DNA of 27,877 nucleotides, taken from the NCBI GenBank assembly GCA_947476765.1, contig CANJRK010000001.1:1-27877 (forward strand). Reading direction: 5' to 3'. Each line of letters starts with the position of its first letter. The stretch's first letter is position 1. Source of the DNA: Actinomycetota bacterium. GTDB taxonomy: Bacteria; Actinomycetota; Actinomycetes; S36-B12; UBA5976. The position numbers and the translations under genes were made by a program. A model generated the notes under the pieces. It did not search any database, was not told the DNA's origin, and was given only the letters and a program-made list of their open reading frames with translations. This document shows, piece after piece, positions 15,148-21,953 of the stretch.

Positions 15148-16638
15148 TTACCCCACGTGCACCACAGCATCGTTGGCACCCAAAGTGTCTTTGTCGGCAT
15201 TAATCATGAATACCCAAATCACAGCACCCAAAATCATAAATCCAGCGCTCCAGGTGAATGCAGTGGTGAAGCCTTCAGTGAGGCCAAAGGCAGCCGCACC
15301 AGCATTTGCCGGATTTGTTGGATCGATCATGTTGTCTACAAAGTAATTTGTAGTCGCACTAACTGCAATTGTGTTCAAAAACGCAGTTCCTAGCGCGCCG
15401 CCAATTTGCTGCGCCGTATTTAACACCGCAGATGCCACACCAGCATCATGGTTATCTACTCCAAACAATGCCGTTGCCGAGATTGGCACGAAAACCAGTC
15501 CCATACCAAGGCTTAGCACCATAAGTGCTGGCAAGATATGGCTCACATAGGTACTAGATGGTTCGAGGCGAGTCAATAACAACATGCCAGCAGTTGCCAT
15601 AACTAAACCAGTGAACGAAACGTACCTAGGTCCAAATCTGGGAAGCGCTTGAGAGGCGATGCCGGCACTGATTCCCACACCGACTGAGAACGGCAAGAAC
15701 AGTAGTCCGGCCTTTACTGGTGAATACTGCAAAATACCTTGGAAAAAGTAAGCCAAGAATAAAAACATTCCAAACAGACCCGCTCCGACGATAAAAGAAG
15801 TTAAATAGCTTGCACCACGGTTGCGGTTGAGCAAAATCTTCATGGGTAGCAGTGGATGGCTAGTTCGGCTTTCGATTACAAAGAAAGTGATCAGCAGCAA
15901 AATTGAACCAGCAAACCATTTCAGTGTGGTCGGGTCACTCCAGCCAAGTTCACCAACTTGCGTTATGCCATAAACCAAAGAAACTAACCCAAGGCTTGAG
16001 GTAATCGCACCTGGAAAATCGTACCTGGTGTCGCCAGTTGCTTTACTTTCGTGAACGTTTGGAATTGCAAGCAAGAAAGCAGCAATTGCAATTGGCACAT
16101 TGACTAACAAGCACCAGCGCCAAGATGCGTACTCAGTTAATACGCCACCGAGTATCAAACCAATCGCAGCGCCACCTGCAGATAGACCACCGTAAACTCC
16201 AAACGCTTTTGCGCGCTCTTTTGAGTCAGAAAAAGTTGTTGTGATCAAAGATAAGGCTGCGGGAGCAAGCAATGCAGCAAAGGCGCCTTGCAGTGCGCGG
16301 GAAGCAAACAGCATTTCTTGATTTTGGGCAATACCTCCTATTGCGGAAGCACCTGCAAAACCAAGTAGACCCGTCATAAATGCCCGTTTACGACCCCAGA
16401 AATCTGCGATTCTTCCACCGAGAAGCAACAACCCGCCAAATGCCAAGGTGTAACCAGTAACTACCCATTGGCGGTTAGCATCTGTAATTGCCAAGTCTGC
16501 CTGCAGGGATGGCAGAGCAATGTTCACGATTGAAGCGTCTAGCACCACCATGAGCTGAGCAATGGCAATAACCATTAATGCTCGCCAACGATTTGGATCC
16601 AGTTGATTTGAAATTTGGGCAGGGCTTACGTTGGACAT
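15148..16638 (-). CDS. MFS drug:H+ antiporter, DHA2 (EmrB/QacA) type
   Basis: The 496-residue membrane protein shows the DHA2 first-helix motif LMVVLDASIVNIALPSLQ, the MFS motif A-like loop GGRIADFWGRKRAF, and motif C in helix 5 (GLSAGGAAIGLILGGVL). About 14 hydrophobic segments can be counted, as expected for this proton-coupled multidrug exporter family. The start is set at 16638 because AGGAGA lies 5 bases upstream; a further in-frame ATG at 16662 has no ribosome binding site. No TetR or MarR regulator is adjacent. It is divergent from a second MFS gene, and is followed by the GNAT gene 25 bases later. Confidence 0.9.
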   Translation of the reverse strand: MSNVSPAQISNQLDPNRWRALMVIAIAQLMVVLDASIVNIALPSLQADLAITDANRQWVVTGYTLAFGGLLLLGGRIADFWGRKRAFMTGLLGFAGASAIGGIAQNQEMLFASRALQGAFAALLAPAALSLITTTFSDSKERAKAFGVYGGLSAGGAAIGLILGGVLTEYASWRWCLLVNVPIAIAAFLLAIPNVHESKATGDTRYDFPGAITSSLGLVSLVYGITQVGELGWSDPTTLKWFAGSILLLITFFVIESRTSHPLLPMKILLNRNRGASYLTSFIVGAGLFGMFLFLAYFFQGILQYSPVKAGLLFLPFSVGVGISAGIASQALPRFGPRYVSFTGLVMATAGMLLLTRLEPSSTYVSHILPALMVLSLGMGLVFVPISATALFGVDNHDAGVASAVLNTAQQIGGALGTAFLNTIAVSATTNYFVDNMIDPTNPANAGAAAFGLTEGFTTAFTWSAGFMILGAVIWVFMINADKDTLGANDAVVHVG

Positions 16639-16713
16639 TGATCTCCTATTGGATTCTTGCAAAACTTTCTCAACGCCTTACTCTGTCACAATTAGTCAAT
16701 AACTTGCTTCAAT

Positions 16714-16728
16714 TACGCGCCAGGCGTA
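16714..16728. promoter_or_regulatory. Inverted repeat in the gap between two divergent MFS genes
   Basis: TACGC (16714-16718), 5 bases, GCGTA (16724-16728) form a perfect short palindrome in the 137-base divergent promoter region (16639-16775). It could be an operator for either transporter, but no cognate regulator is known here. Confidence 0.3.
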
Positions 16729-16763
16729 GGGACATGCATAAATTGCCATGCATCCGCGGGCGG

Positions 16764-16769
16764 TAGTCT
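16764..16769 (+). promoter_or_regulatory. Candidate leaderless promoter of the second MFS gene
   Basis: TAGTCT followed by 6 bases (gggctt) and the ATG at 16776; no Shine-Dalgarno. A TTGCCA at 16743-16748 could be a -35 with a short 15-base spacer. Confidence 0.55.
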
Positions 16770-16775
16770 GGGCTT

Positions 16776-18005
16776 ATGCGCACCTACCTGGACTTCCTAA
16801 AAATTCCAGGAGTAAAGCGACTGGTCGTAAGTGCGCTGCCTGGCCGACTTTCCTACGCCATGATCGCGCTGTCTACTTTTTTCTTTGTTCAAGATGTAAC
16901 TGGATCCATTACTCTCGCTGGCATTGCAACTGGTGTAGAAACAATTGCCTCGTCATTGACGGCTGGATTTCGTGGAAACCTAATCGACAAGCTAGGTCAA
17001 ACCAAGCCGTTGAGTTTCTTTGTGCCAACTTGGGTTGCACTTGTGATTTTCCTAAGTACCGTTTCAACGCCAGCTGCCATTGTGGCGATATCTGGACTAA
17101 TTGGCTTGGCATCACCGCCAGTTAATTTGTCGACCCGACCGCTCTGGCGAGTATTGGTTGGCGCCGAGAATTTGCGAACTGCATACGCACTTGATACGAC
17201 CGTTTCTAGTTCCACTGTCGTGGCTGGTCCGGTGATAGCAACTGCAGTAGCAATTCCATTTGGTGGCAACGTTGCACTACTTGTTACGGCAGCGCTAATG
17301 GCAATCGGAGGAATTGCAGTCATTCAAATGCCCGCCTCTCGAAATTGGAAACCTGAGCCGCAGCAAGGTAATTCGATGCTTCTGCTACGAAATCGCAAAT
17401 TTCAAATTCTTGCAGTTGAAGGAATGGTATTTGGACTTGCGTGGGGAATTCTAGAAATTTCGATTCCGGCTTTTTCTACGCTGCAAGGAACTCCAGGTTT
17501 ATCGGCGCCACTTCTTGCCACTTTGGCTGGTGCCAGCATTGTTGGTGGATTATTAATTGGAAGTAGAAAATCACTTACCACTCCGTTACAAGGTTTCAAG
17601 TGGGCAAGTCTTGGTGCAACGATTGCTGCCTTACCGCTGGCATTAACTGAACCAGGCTGGTCGATGGCAATTGTGCTGGGCCTGCTCGGCCTTGGGATGG
17701 GCTTTGCCCAGGTTTATCACTGGGAAGTATTGGAAGCCGTACGCCCGCAAGGCACCGCTACTTCGGCGCAAGCTTGGCTGTGGGCAGTTGAAGGATCCAT
17801 GCTCGCAGTTGGTACTGCTTTAGGCGGGTATCTAGTTGAGTATGTAAGTCCACAAATTGCCCTGGTTGGTGTCTCACTTGGGCTAGCTATTTCCAGTGTT
17901 TACGTTTGGCAATACGCCGCCGCCCGATTGCCCGAAGCAGATAAACCGTTGTCGGATTCCCAAATGGCGGAAGTCTTGGCTGACTTGGAATCACCTGCTG
18001 AGTAG
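16776..18005 (+). CDS. MFS transporter
   Basis: The 409-residue protein has about 12 hydrophobic segments in two halves separated by a polar stretch near residues 187-205 (ASRNWKPEPQQG). The cytoplasmic loop RGNLIDKLGQTKPL after helix 2 resembles MFS motif A (GxxxDxxGRR). It looks like the compact 12-helix MFS exporters often seen in Actinobacteria; the substrate cannot be assigned. The short N-terminus (MRTYLDFLKIPGVKRLV) is typical and confirms the ATG. It is transcribed away from the DHA2 exporter, and the HTH gene follows 188 bases downstream. Confidence 0.85.
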   Translation: MRTYLDFLKIPGVKRLVVSALPGRLSYAMIALSTFFFVQDVTGSITLAGIATGVETIASSLTAGFRGNLIDKLGQTKPLSFFVPTWVALVIFLSTVSTPAAIVAISGLIGLASPPVNLSTRPLWRVLVGAENLRTAYALDTTVSSSTVVAGPVIATAVAIPFGGNVALLVTAALMAIGGIAVIQMPASRNWKPEPQQGNSMLLLRNRKFQILAVEGMVFGLAWGILEISIPAFSTLQGTPGLSAPLLATLAGASIVGGLLIGSRKSLTTPLQGFKWASLGATIAALPLALTEPGWSMAIVLGLLGLGMGFAQVYHWEVLEAVRPQGTATSAQAWLWAVEGSMLAVGTALGGYLVEYVSPQIALVGVSLGLAISSVYVWQYAAARLPEADKPLSDSQMAEVLADLESPAE

Positions 18006-18193
18006 CAAGTCATTGGAATTGTCCAAATTCTTAGGTTACTGATCAGTAGGTAAATTATCTGCCAAGAGATTTACAAAATCCTGCAAAGTTGTGCCTACAG
18101 AATAACTAAGTAGCGCCATCGCGCGAGTAGTATCTGTTTTAGTAATACTTAAGGAGAGTTTAAATTTCCTATTTAGAGAAGAGTAAAAAGTCA
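18006..18193. other. Non-coding gap with a 12-bp palindrome upstream of the HTH gene
   Basis: This 188-base AT-rich gap has no coding potential that I can see. It contains a short stem (TTGGA 18013-18017, TCCAA 18022-18026, no U-run after it) and a perfect palindrome TACTGATCAGTA at 18037-18048. A TAGTAT at 18128-18133 could be a -10. AAGGAG at 18161-18166 is too far from the ATG at 18194 to serve as its ribosome binding site. Confidence 0.5.
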
Positions 18194-18454
18194 ATGGCGA
18201 AGGCAGCCCAAAGCACTATGGCAAACAAGACCGGTCTTGAATGGTTGCGCGCTCGTATGGAAAAACTTGGTTACAGCTCATTAGAAGATGTTGCTCAAGA
18301 ACTCCAAATTAACCGAGGCAACTTATATCGTTATTTTTCGCTTGAGACTCGTCCAAGTGTTGCATTGTTACCAGATTTGTGTCGCGTGCTTAAAGCATCG
18401 CCATCTGACGTATTGAAAGCTTTGGAAATTTTAGGGCCTGACGATCGCCTTTGA
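18194..18454 (+). CDS. Small XRE/Cro-type HTH regulator
   Basis: The 86-residue protein is almost only a helix-turn-helix domain: SLEDVAQELQINRGNLYRYF (residues 29-48) includes the two helices of the motif, and SVALLPDLCRVLKASPSDVL follows as the usual XRE helices 4 and 5. There is no extra ligand or dimerisation domain, so it is probably a DNA-binding regulator of one or a few promoters. The start could also be the ATG for residue 9; neither has a strong Shine-Dalgarno. Its last 24 bases overlap the convergent 93-aa gene. Targets are unknown; the palindrome at 18037-18048 and the repeats at 18751-18784 are candidates. Confidence 0.85.
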   Translation: MAKAAQSTMANKTGLEWLRARMEKLGYSSLEDVAQELQINRGNLYRYFSLETRPSVALLPDLCRVLKASPSDVLKALEILGPDDRL

Positions 18455-18712
18455 TCCGTAGGTAATTGTCGGGTCAACAGTTGAAATAACTTCACTGGTG
18501 TCATCGGCTCGAATAAAGATTCGAGCCGGCGCAACATCGTTTTCGTGCAAATGTTGTAATGCTAACTCCACAGCCTGGATCAAATCAGATCGACAAAACT
18601 CTAAGCCATGTGCGATGTTTTCACTGGCACTAATAGTTAGGCGAACGCGCGGACCGTCGAGGAGCTCCACCCGAGGTGTCACAACTTCATCAGATAGAGC
18701 TAACTCAAGCAT
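18431..18712 (-). CDS. Conserved-looking hypothetical protein, 93 aa
   Basis: I do not recognise a family. The protein is acidic, begins MLELALSDEVVTPRVELL, and reads as alternating strands and helices (VRLTISA, then a long helix SDLIQAVELALQHLHEN, then the strand PARIFIRAD). Codon use resembles that of neighbouring genes, unlike the serine- and arginine-rich frame on the opposite strand, so I take this strand as coding. The final 24 bases overlap the end of the HTH gene in the convergent direction. No clear ribosome binding site precedes the ATG; TAGGTT is only 3 bases away. A three-half-site repeat lies 39 bases upstream of its start and may control it. Confidence 0.65.
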   Translation of the reverse strand: MLELALSDEVVTPRVELLDGPRVRLTISASENIAHGLEFCRSDLIQAVELALQHLHENDVAPARIFIRADDTSEVISTVDPTITYGSKAIVRP

Positions 18713-18750
18713 ATAAACCTAGTCATCTTGTTCGTGGATTACATAAAACC

Positions 18751-18784
18751 GGCAACGCACACATGTTGCCATGTATTTGTTGCC
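18751..18784. repeat. Three evenly spaced half-sites GGCAAC / GTTGCC / GTTGCC
   Basis: GGCAAC (18751-18756), 8 bases, GTTGCC (18765-18770), 8 bases, GTTGCC (18779-18784). The first two form an inverted repeat and the last two a direct repeat (extended as TTGCCAT) with a 14-base period. Such an array upstream of the 93-aa gene looks like an operator; the first pair could also form an RNA stem. Confidence 0.45.
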
Positions 18785-18801
18785 ATTACGCACCATAGCA
18801 C

Positions 18802-18834
18802 CTAGCAGTCAGGATTTCTGGCGCTAGCTTTTTT
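18802..18834 (+). terminator. Intrinsic terminator not next to any plus-strand gene end
   Basis: CTAGC (18802-18806) pairs with GCTAG (18823-18827); inside, after one bulged A, GTCAG pairs with CTGGC (one G-U pair) around the loop GATTT. The stem is followed by C and six T (18829-18834). This is a good rho-independent terminator on the plus strand only. The nearest plus-strand gene end is 348 bases upstream (HTH gene), with an antisense gene between. Confidence 0.7.
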
Positions 18835-18872
18835 GCATGATTGAAATTCGTTGTGAAATTCAAACGTGCATG
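18834..18872. repeat. Nested repeats upstream of the NRAMP-family gene
   Basis: TGCATG (18834-18839), TGAAATTC (18842-18849), TGAAATTC (18854-18861), TGCATG (18867-18872): two direct repeats with a 12-base period inside a pair of outer TGCATG copies. TGCATG and AAATT cores are near self-complementary, so the array has approximate dyad character. It may be a regulator site for the downstream transporter; no known box was recognised. Confidence 0.35.
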
Positions 18873-18913
18873 CCCAACCTAAAGCACAACTCTGACAAAT
18901 TCTCTTGGAAATA

Positions 18914-18924
18914 CCCCCCCCCCC
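18914..18924 (+). repeat. Homopolymer of 11 C
   Basis: Eleven C in a row, in an otherwise AT-rich gap, 76 bases before the start codon of the NRAMP-family gene. It is the longest homopolymer noticed in the window and could vary in length or be a sequencing or assembly weak point. Confidence 0.9.
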
Positions 18925-18973
18925 GATAAACCTTGCAAATTCTGACTTTTCTATTACTTGTAACAAACGAGGC

Positions 18974-18986
18974 TGGTTATAAACCA
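18974..18986. promoter_or_regulatory. Palindrome next to the NRAMP-family promoter
   Basis: TGGTT (18974-18978), ATA, AACCA (18982-18986) form a perfect 5-bp dyad directly before the TAGGGT -10 candidate (18989-18994), a place where a repressor would block polymerase. Confidence 0.4.
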
Positions 18987-18988
18987 AG

Positions 18989-18994
18989 TAGGGT
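18989..18994 (+). promoter_or_regulatory. Candidate leaderless promoter of the NRAMP-family gene
   Basis: TAGGGT followed by 6 bases (tgaaat) and the GTG start at 19001; no Shine-Dalgarno. The -35 is not clear. Confidence 0.6.
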
Positions 18995-19000
18995 TGAAAT

Positions 19001-20281
19001 GTGTCAACGCCAAATATGCCAAAGGAAACCCAGCACCATCCAGCGCGGCAACAGATTCGTGGCGTCGGCTACTTTTCCAGAATTGGTCCAGGCATTGTTA
19101 CCGGCGCAGCAGACGATGATCCTTCGGGTATCGGTACTTACTCGCAAACCGGGGCGCAGTTTGGGTACCGATTGCTTTGGGCTGCTCCCGTGCTATTGCC
19201 CTTTGCGTTTGCGATCCAAGAAACCTGTGCCCGTTTGGCTTTAGTTTCCGGCCAAGGTCTTGCTCGAGTAATAAAGCGCAGAATGCCAAATTGGGTGCTT
19301 TACTTAACTGTCTTTCTGGTTGCACTGGCCAATACGGTAAATATCGCTGCAGATTTAAGTTCAATGGCTGCAGTTACCTTGATGTTTGTAAAGATTCCAC
19401 AACTTGCTGCAGTTCTGATAATCGCTCTCGTTGTTGGAGTTGCTGAAATTTTTATCCCCTATCACCAATATGCTCGGGTTTTACGCTGGCTATGCCTATC
19501 CTTACTCAGCTATGTAGCAGTGTTGGCAGTTGCAAACGTAGATTGGTCAAGTGCCATAACTGGACTTACGCACATAACCTTTGGCTGGAATCGGATTGAC
19601 ATTGCAGCCATCATTGCAATAGCTGGCACTACGATTTCTCCGTACTTGTTTTTTTGGCAAGCTGCTGAAGAAATCGAAGAAACTGGAGCTGCCCCCGACA
19701 CTTCTCTGTCCCACATCAAGGCAATGCGCGGAGACGTGCTTGTGGGAATGTTCTCCGGGGTGTTTGTGATGTTTGCGATCATGACAACCACAGCAGCCAC
19801 TCTTAATGTGCAAGGAATTACCCAGATTAATTCGCCAGAGCAAGCAGCCCAGGCACTACAACCAATTGCTGGTAGCGCTGCGGGAATACTCTTTGCGCTG
19901 GGAATTTTAGGGACTGGATTACTTGCAGTTCCTGTGTTGGCAGGTTCCACTGCTTACGCAGTCAGTGAAGCTATGGGTTGGCGCGAAAGCCTGGAGCGCA
20001 AACCGAGCCAAGCTAAACAGTTTTATGCAGTTATCGCTGCTTCGATGTTGATTGCGATTGCGCTGAACTTTATTGGAGTTAACCCAATGCGATCTCTAAT
20101 TGTTGCGGCTCTGTTGAACGGCTTAACTGCCCCGCTATTAATGGCAATTATCTGGTGGTTGGCTCGAGATAAACAACTGCTCGGCGAATGGACCTCGCCT
20201 TTGTGGTCAACAGTGTTAGTTGGTCTAGGTGCGATCCTGATGGCTGCGCTGCCAATACTCTGGCTATTCGCGCCCGCCTAG
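19001..20281 (+). CDS. NRAMP-family metal-ion transporter homologue with non-canonical motifs
   Basis: The 426-residue protein has about 11 hydrophobic segments and the overall NRAMP layout: helix 1 region RIGPGIVTGAADDDPSGIGTY and helix 6 region GTTISPYLFFWQAAEEIEE. Classical Mn/Fe NRAMP transporters carry DPGN in helix 1 and MPH in helix 6; here they read D40-P-S-G and S213-P214-Y215. The aspartate is kept, but the asparagine and the methionine that favour transition metals are absent. Such NRAMP-related proteins are common; at least one related clade transports magnesium, so manganese or iron should not be assumed. The GTG start fits a TAGGGT -10 element 6 bases upstream; an ATG shifted by two bases opens a different, non-conserved frame. 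Its end is 4 bases from the convergent bioY. Confidence 0.85.
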   Translation: MSTPNMPKETQHHPARQQIRGVGYFSRIGPGIVTGAADDDPSGIGTYSQTGAQFGYRLLWAAPVLLPFAFAIQETCARLALVSGQGLARVIKRRMPNWVLYLTVFLVALANTVNIAADLSSMAAVTLMFVKIPQLAAVLIIALVVGVAEIFIPYHQYARVLRWLCLSLLSYVAVLAVANVDWSSAITGLTHITFGWNRIDIAAIIAIAGTTISPYLFFWQAAEEIEETGAAPDTSLSHIKAMRGDVLVGMFSGVFVMFAIMTTTAATLNVQGITQINSPEQAAQALQPIAGSAAGILFALGILGTGLLAVPVLAGSTAYAVSEAMGWRESLERKPSQAKQFYAVIAASMLIAIALNFIGVNPMRSLIVAALLNGLTAPLLMAIIWWLARDKQLLGEWTSPLWSTVLVGLGAILMAALPILWLFAPA

Positions 20282-20285
20282 GGTG

Positions 20286-20867
20286 TTACTTTGAGCCAGT
20301 TAACTTCCAGGCTAACGGCAGAACTGCACCAGCAGCCACAGCCTTAATTGCATCGCCAATTAGGAACGGAACTACACCGTTTGCAATTGCCCAAGTAAGC
20401 GAGTTGCCTGTTGCGTAAGCTAGCCAAGGCGCACCAAGCGAATAGATCACTAAGCTGCCTGCGACATATGCCATGGCAGTTGTTGAAGTCTTAGTCGATG
20501 CACCAGCTGCAGAAATGCGACCGACTACGTAAGAGGCAACTACAAAACCGAGTAAGTATCCGCCAGTTGCGCCGATAACTTCTTCGCGGCCACTTGCGCC
20601 ACCTGCGAGAACTGGCGCACCAGCAACGGCCAAGGTTATGTAAAGCACTTGGGCAAGCACGGCGCGTTCCGCACCTAATGCGGCAGCACCGGCTAGAACT
20701 GCGAAAGTCTGGAGCGTTAGTGGAACCGGGGTAAATGGCAATGGAATGGAAACCTGTGCGGATAAAGCAGTTAAAGCAGTAAGGCCGACTACTAGAACTG
20801 CATTGCGAACTCTGGACTTGGCTGCCCAAGAATCAACTACTACTCCACTTACAGCTGTTGCGCTCAT
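20286..20867 (-). CDS. bioY: Biotin transporter S-component BioY
   Basis: BioY binds biotin in the membrane, alone or with an ECF module. The 193-residue protein has about six hydrophobic segments and family landmarks: SIPLPFTPVPLTLQTFAVLAG, ALGAERAVLAQVLYITLAVAGAPVLAGG, TGGYLLGFVVASYVVGR, and the ending IGDAIKAVAAGAVLPLAWKL. I chose the ATG at 20867 (GGA 6 bases upstream, residues SATAVSG follow); the frame extends to 20945, but the extra 26 residues are polar and unlike the family. No ecfA or ecfT gene lies nearby, so it is either solitary or uses a shared module elsewhere. A biotin auxotroph would fit a streamlined genome, but this window cannot show that. Confidence 0.92.
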   Translation of the reverse strand: MSATAVSGVVVDSWAAKSRVRNAVLVVGLTALTALSAQVSIPLPFTPVPLTLQTFAVLAGAAALGAERAVLAQVLYITLAVAGAPVLAGGASGREEVIGATGGYLLGFVVASYVVGRISAAGASTKTSTTAMAYVAGSLVIYSLGAPWLAYATGNSLTWAIANGVVPFLIGDAIKAVAAGAVLPLAWKLTGSK

Positions 20868-20945
20868 TACATATCCATTCCGTTGGTTCCAGCATCGGTT
20901 AATTGCTCTTGAAAATACCTTACCTGAGCCAAATTGCCCCTGCAC

Positions 20946-20975
20946 TTGGGTCAGTAATTTGGGCTGGAATAGCCT
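20946..20975 (+). promoter_or_regulatory. Candidate promoter of the ornithine cyclodeaminase-family gene
   Basis: TTGGGT (20946-20951) and TAGCCT (20970-20975) are separated by 18 bases. The transcript would start shortly before AAGGAG (20985-20990), a good Shine-Dalgarno 6 bases from the ATG at 20997. Confidence 0.45.
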
Positions 20976-20996
20976 TGCAACTATAAGGAGTTACTT

Positions 20997-21953
20997 ATGT
21001 TGCATTTAGATCAAGCGGAATTAGACCGAATTCTGACTTTCCCGGCATTGGTAGAAAGTCTACGAAATGCTTTTGCCGGTAATTGGACTACACCGCTTCG
21101 TCATCATCATGGGATGCCTGGGCTCGATCATGACGGTTCGGCAATTGAGAATACTTTGCTTTTGATGCCGGCCTGGACTGGACCGGGCAGCGAAAATTAT
21201 GTCGGAGTGAAACTAGTTGCGGTTTACCCAGGTAATGGGCAGGTTGGATTGCCAAGTATTCATGGTTTGTACTACCTAATAGATGGCAATACTGGGGTGC
21301 CACTTGCGACCATGGATGGCGCTCGTATGACGGTTTGGCGAACTGCTGCTGCTTCTGCCCTAGCTTCTACTTACTTATCTCGACCAGAAAGTTCCACGTT
21401 AACCATGATTGGTGCCGGCGCACTTAGTCCATTTATGATCCGAGCCCACATGGCAGTTCGTCCGATTCAAGAAGTATTTCTCTGGAATCACAATATTCGC
21501 CGCGCTCATGAACTCGCCGAACAGCTTCGCAGTGAAGGCCTGCCAGTAACTTCACATCCAGATCTAGTTACTGCAGTTGGTAAGAGTGACATTGTTTCCG
21601 CGGCCACGTTGACAACTACGCCATTGATTTTTGGAAAGTGGCTAAAGCCTGGGACACATGTCGACACTGTGGGCGCATTCACACCAAGCATGCGGGAAAC
21701 CGATGATGAGCTAGTTAAATTGGCTTCGATTTTCTGCGATACCCGTACTGGCGCCTTAAAAGAAGGTGGCGATTTAGCCATCCCGATTTCCCAAGGTGTA
21801 ATTTCAGCCGATGACGTAGTGGCTGATTTACATGATTTAACTCGGGGAAACCACGTAGGTCGAACTTTTAGCGAAGAAATTACTTACTTCAAATCAGTTG
21901 GAACTGCGCTAGAAGATTTAGCCGGCGCAATTACGGTTTGGCAGAGTCGCTAA
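20997..21953 (+). CDS. Ornithine cyclodeaminase / mu-crystallin family protein
   Basis: The 318-residue protein belongs to the OCD/mu-crystallin family: VGVKLVAVYPGN with the conserved Lys72, DGARMTVWRTAAASALAS with Arg115, the NAD(P) loop GAGALS (139-144), HVDTVGAF with Asp223, then KEGGDLAIPI and a late FKSVGTALEDL block. Members include ornithine cyclodeaminase, alanine dehydrogenase, and ketimine reductases for pyrroline- or piperideine-2-carboxylate; the sequence alone does not separate them, and a ketimine reductase is as likely as proline formation. AAGGAG 6 bases upstream fixes the start. It is divergent from bioY and overlaps the end of glnE by 4 bases in the convergent direction. 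Confidence 0.88.
   Translation: MLHLDQAELDRILTFPALVESLRNAFAGNWTTPLRHHHGMPGLDHDGSAIENTLLLMPAWTGPGSENYVGVKLVAVYPGNGQVGLPSIHGLYYLIDGNTGVPLATMDGARMTVWRTAAASALASTYLSRPESSTLTMIGAGALSPFMIRAHMAVRPIQEVFLWNHNIRRAHELAEQLRSEGLPVTSHPDLVTAVGKSDIVSAATLTTTPLIFGKWLKPGTHVDTVGAFTPSMRETDDELVKLASIFCDTRTGALKEGGDLAIPISQGVISADDVVADLHDLTRGNHVGRTFSEEITYFKSVGTALEDLAGAITVWQSR

Noticed and set aside
16733..16753. Two CATGCA copies upstream of the second MFS gene, same hexamer as TGCATG before the NRAMP-family gene
   Set aside because: The hexamer also occurs in several coding regions of the window, so a shared operator is not supported.
18498..18716. 72-aa plus-strand frame opposite the 93-aa gene
   Set aside because: Very rich in Ser and Arg, as expected from reading the complement of an acidic protein; the minus-strand frame has more natural codon use.
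18933..19244. 103-aa frame overlapping the NRAMP-family start (ATG at 18999 reads out of frame)
   Set aside because: Its translation has no membrane segments or motif, whereas the GTG 19001 frame gives the full transporter.
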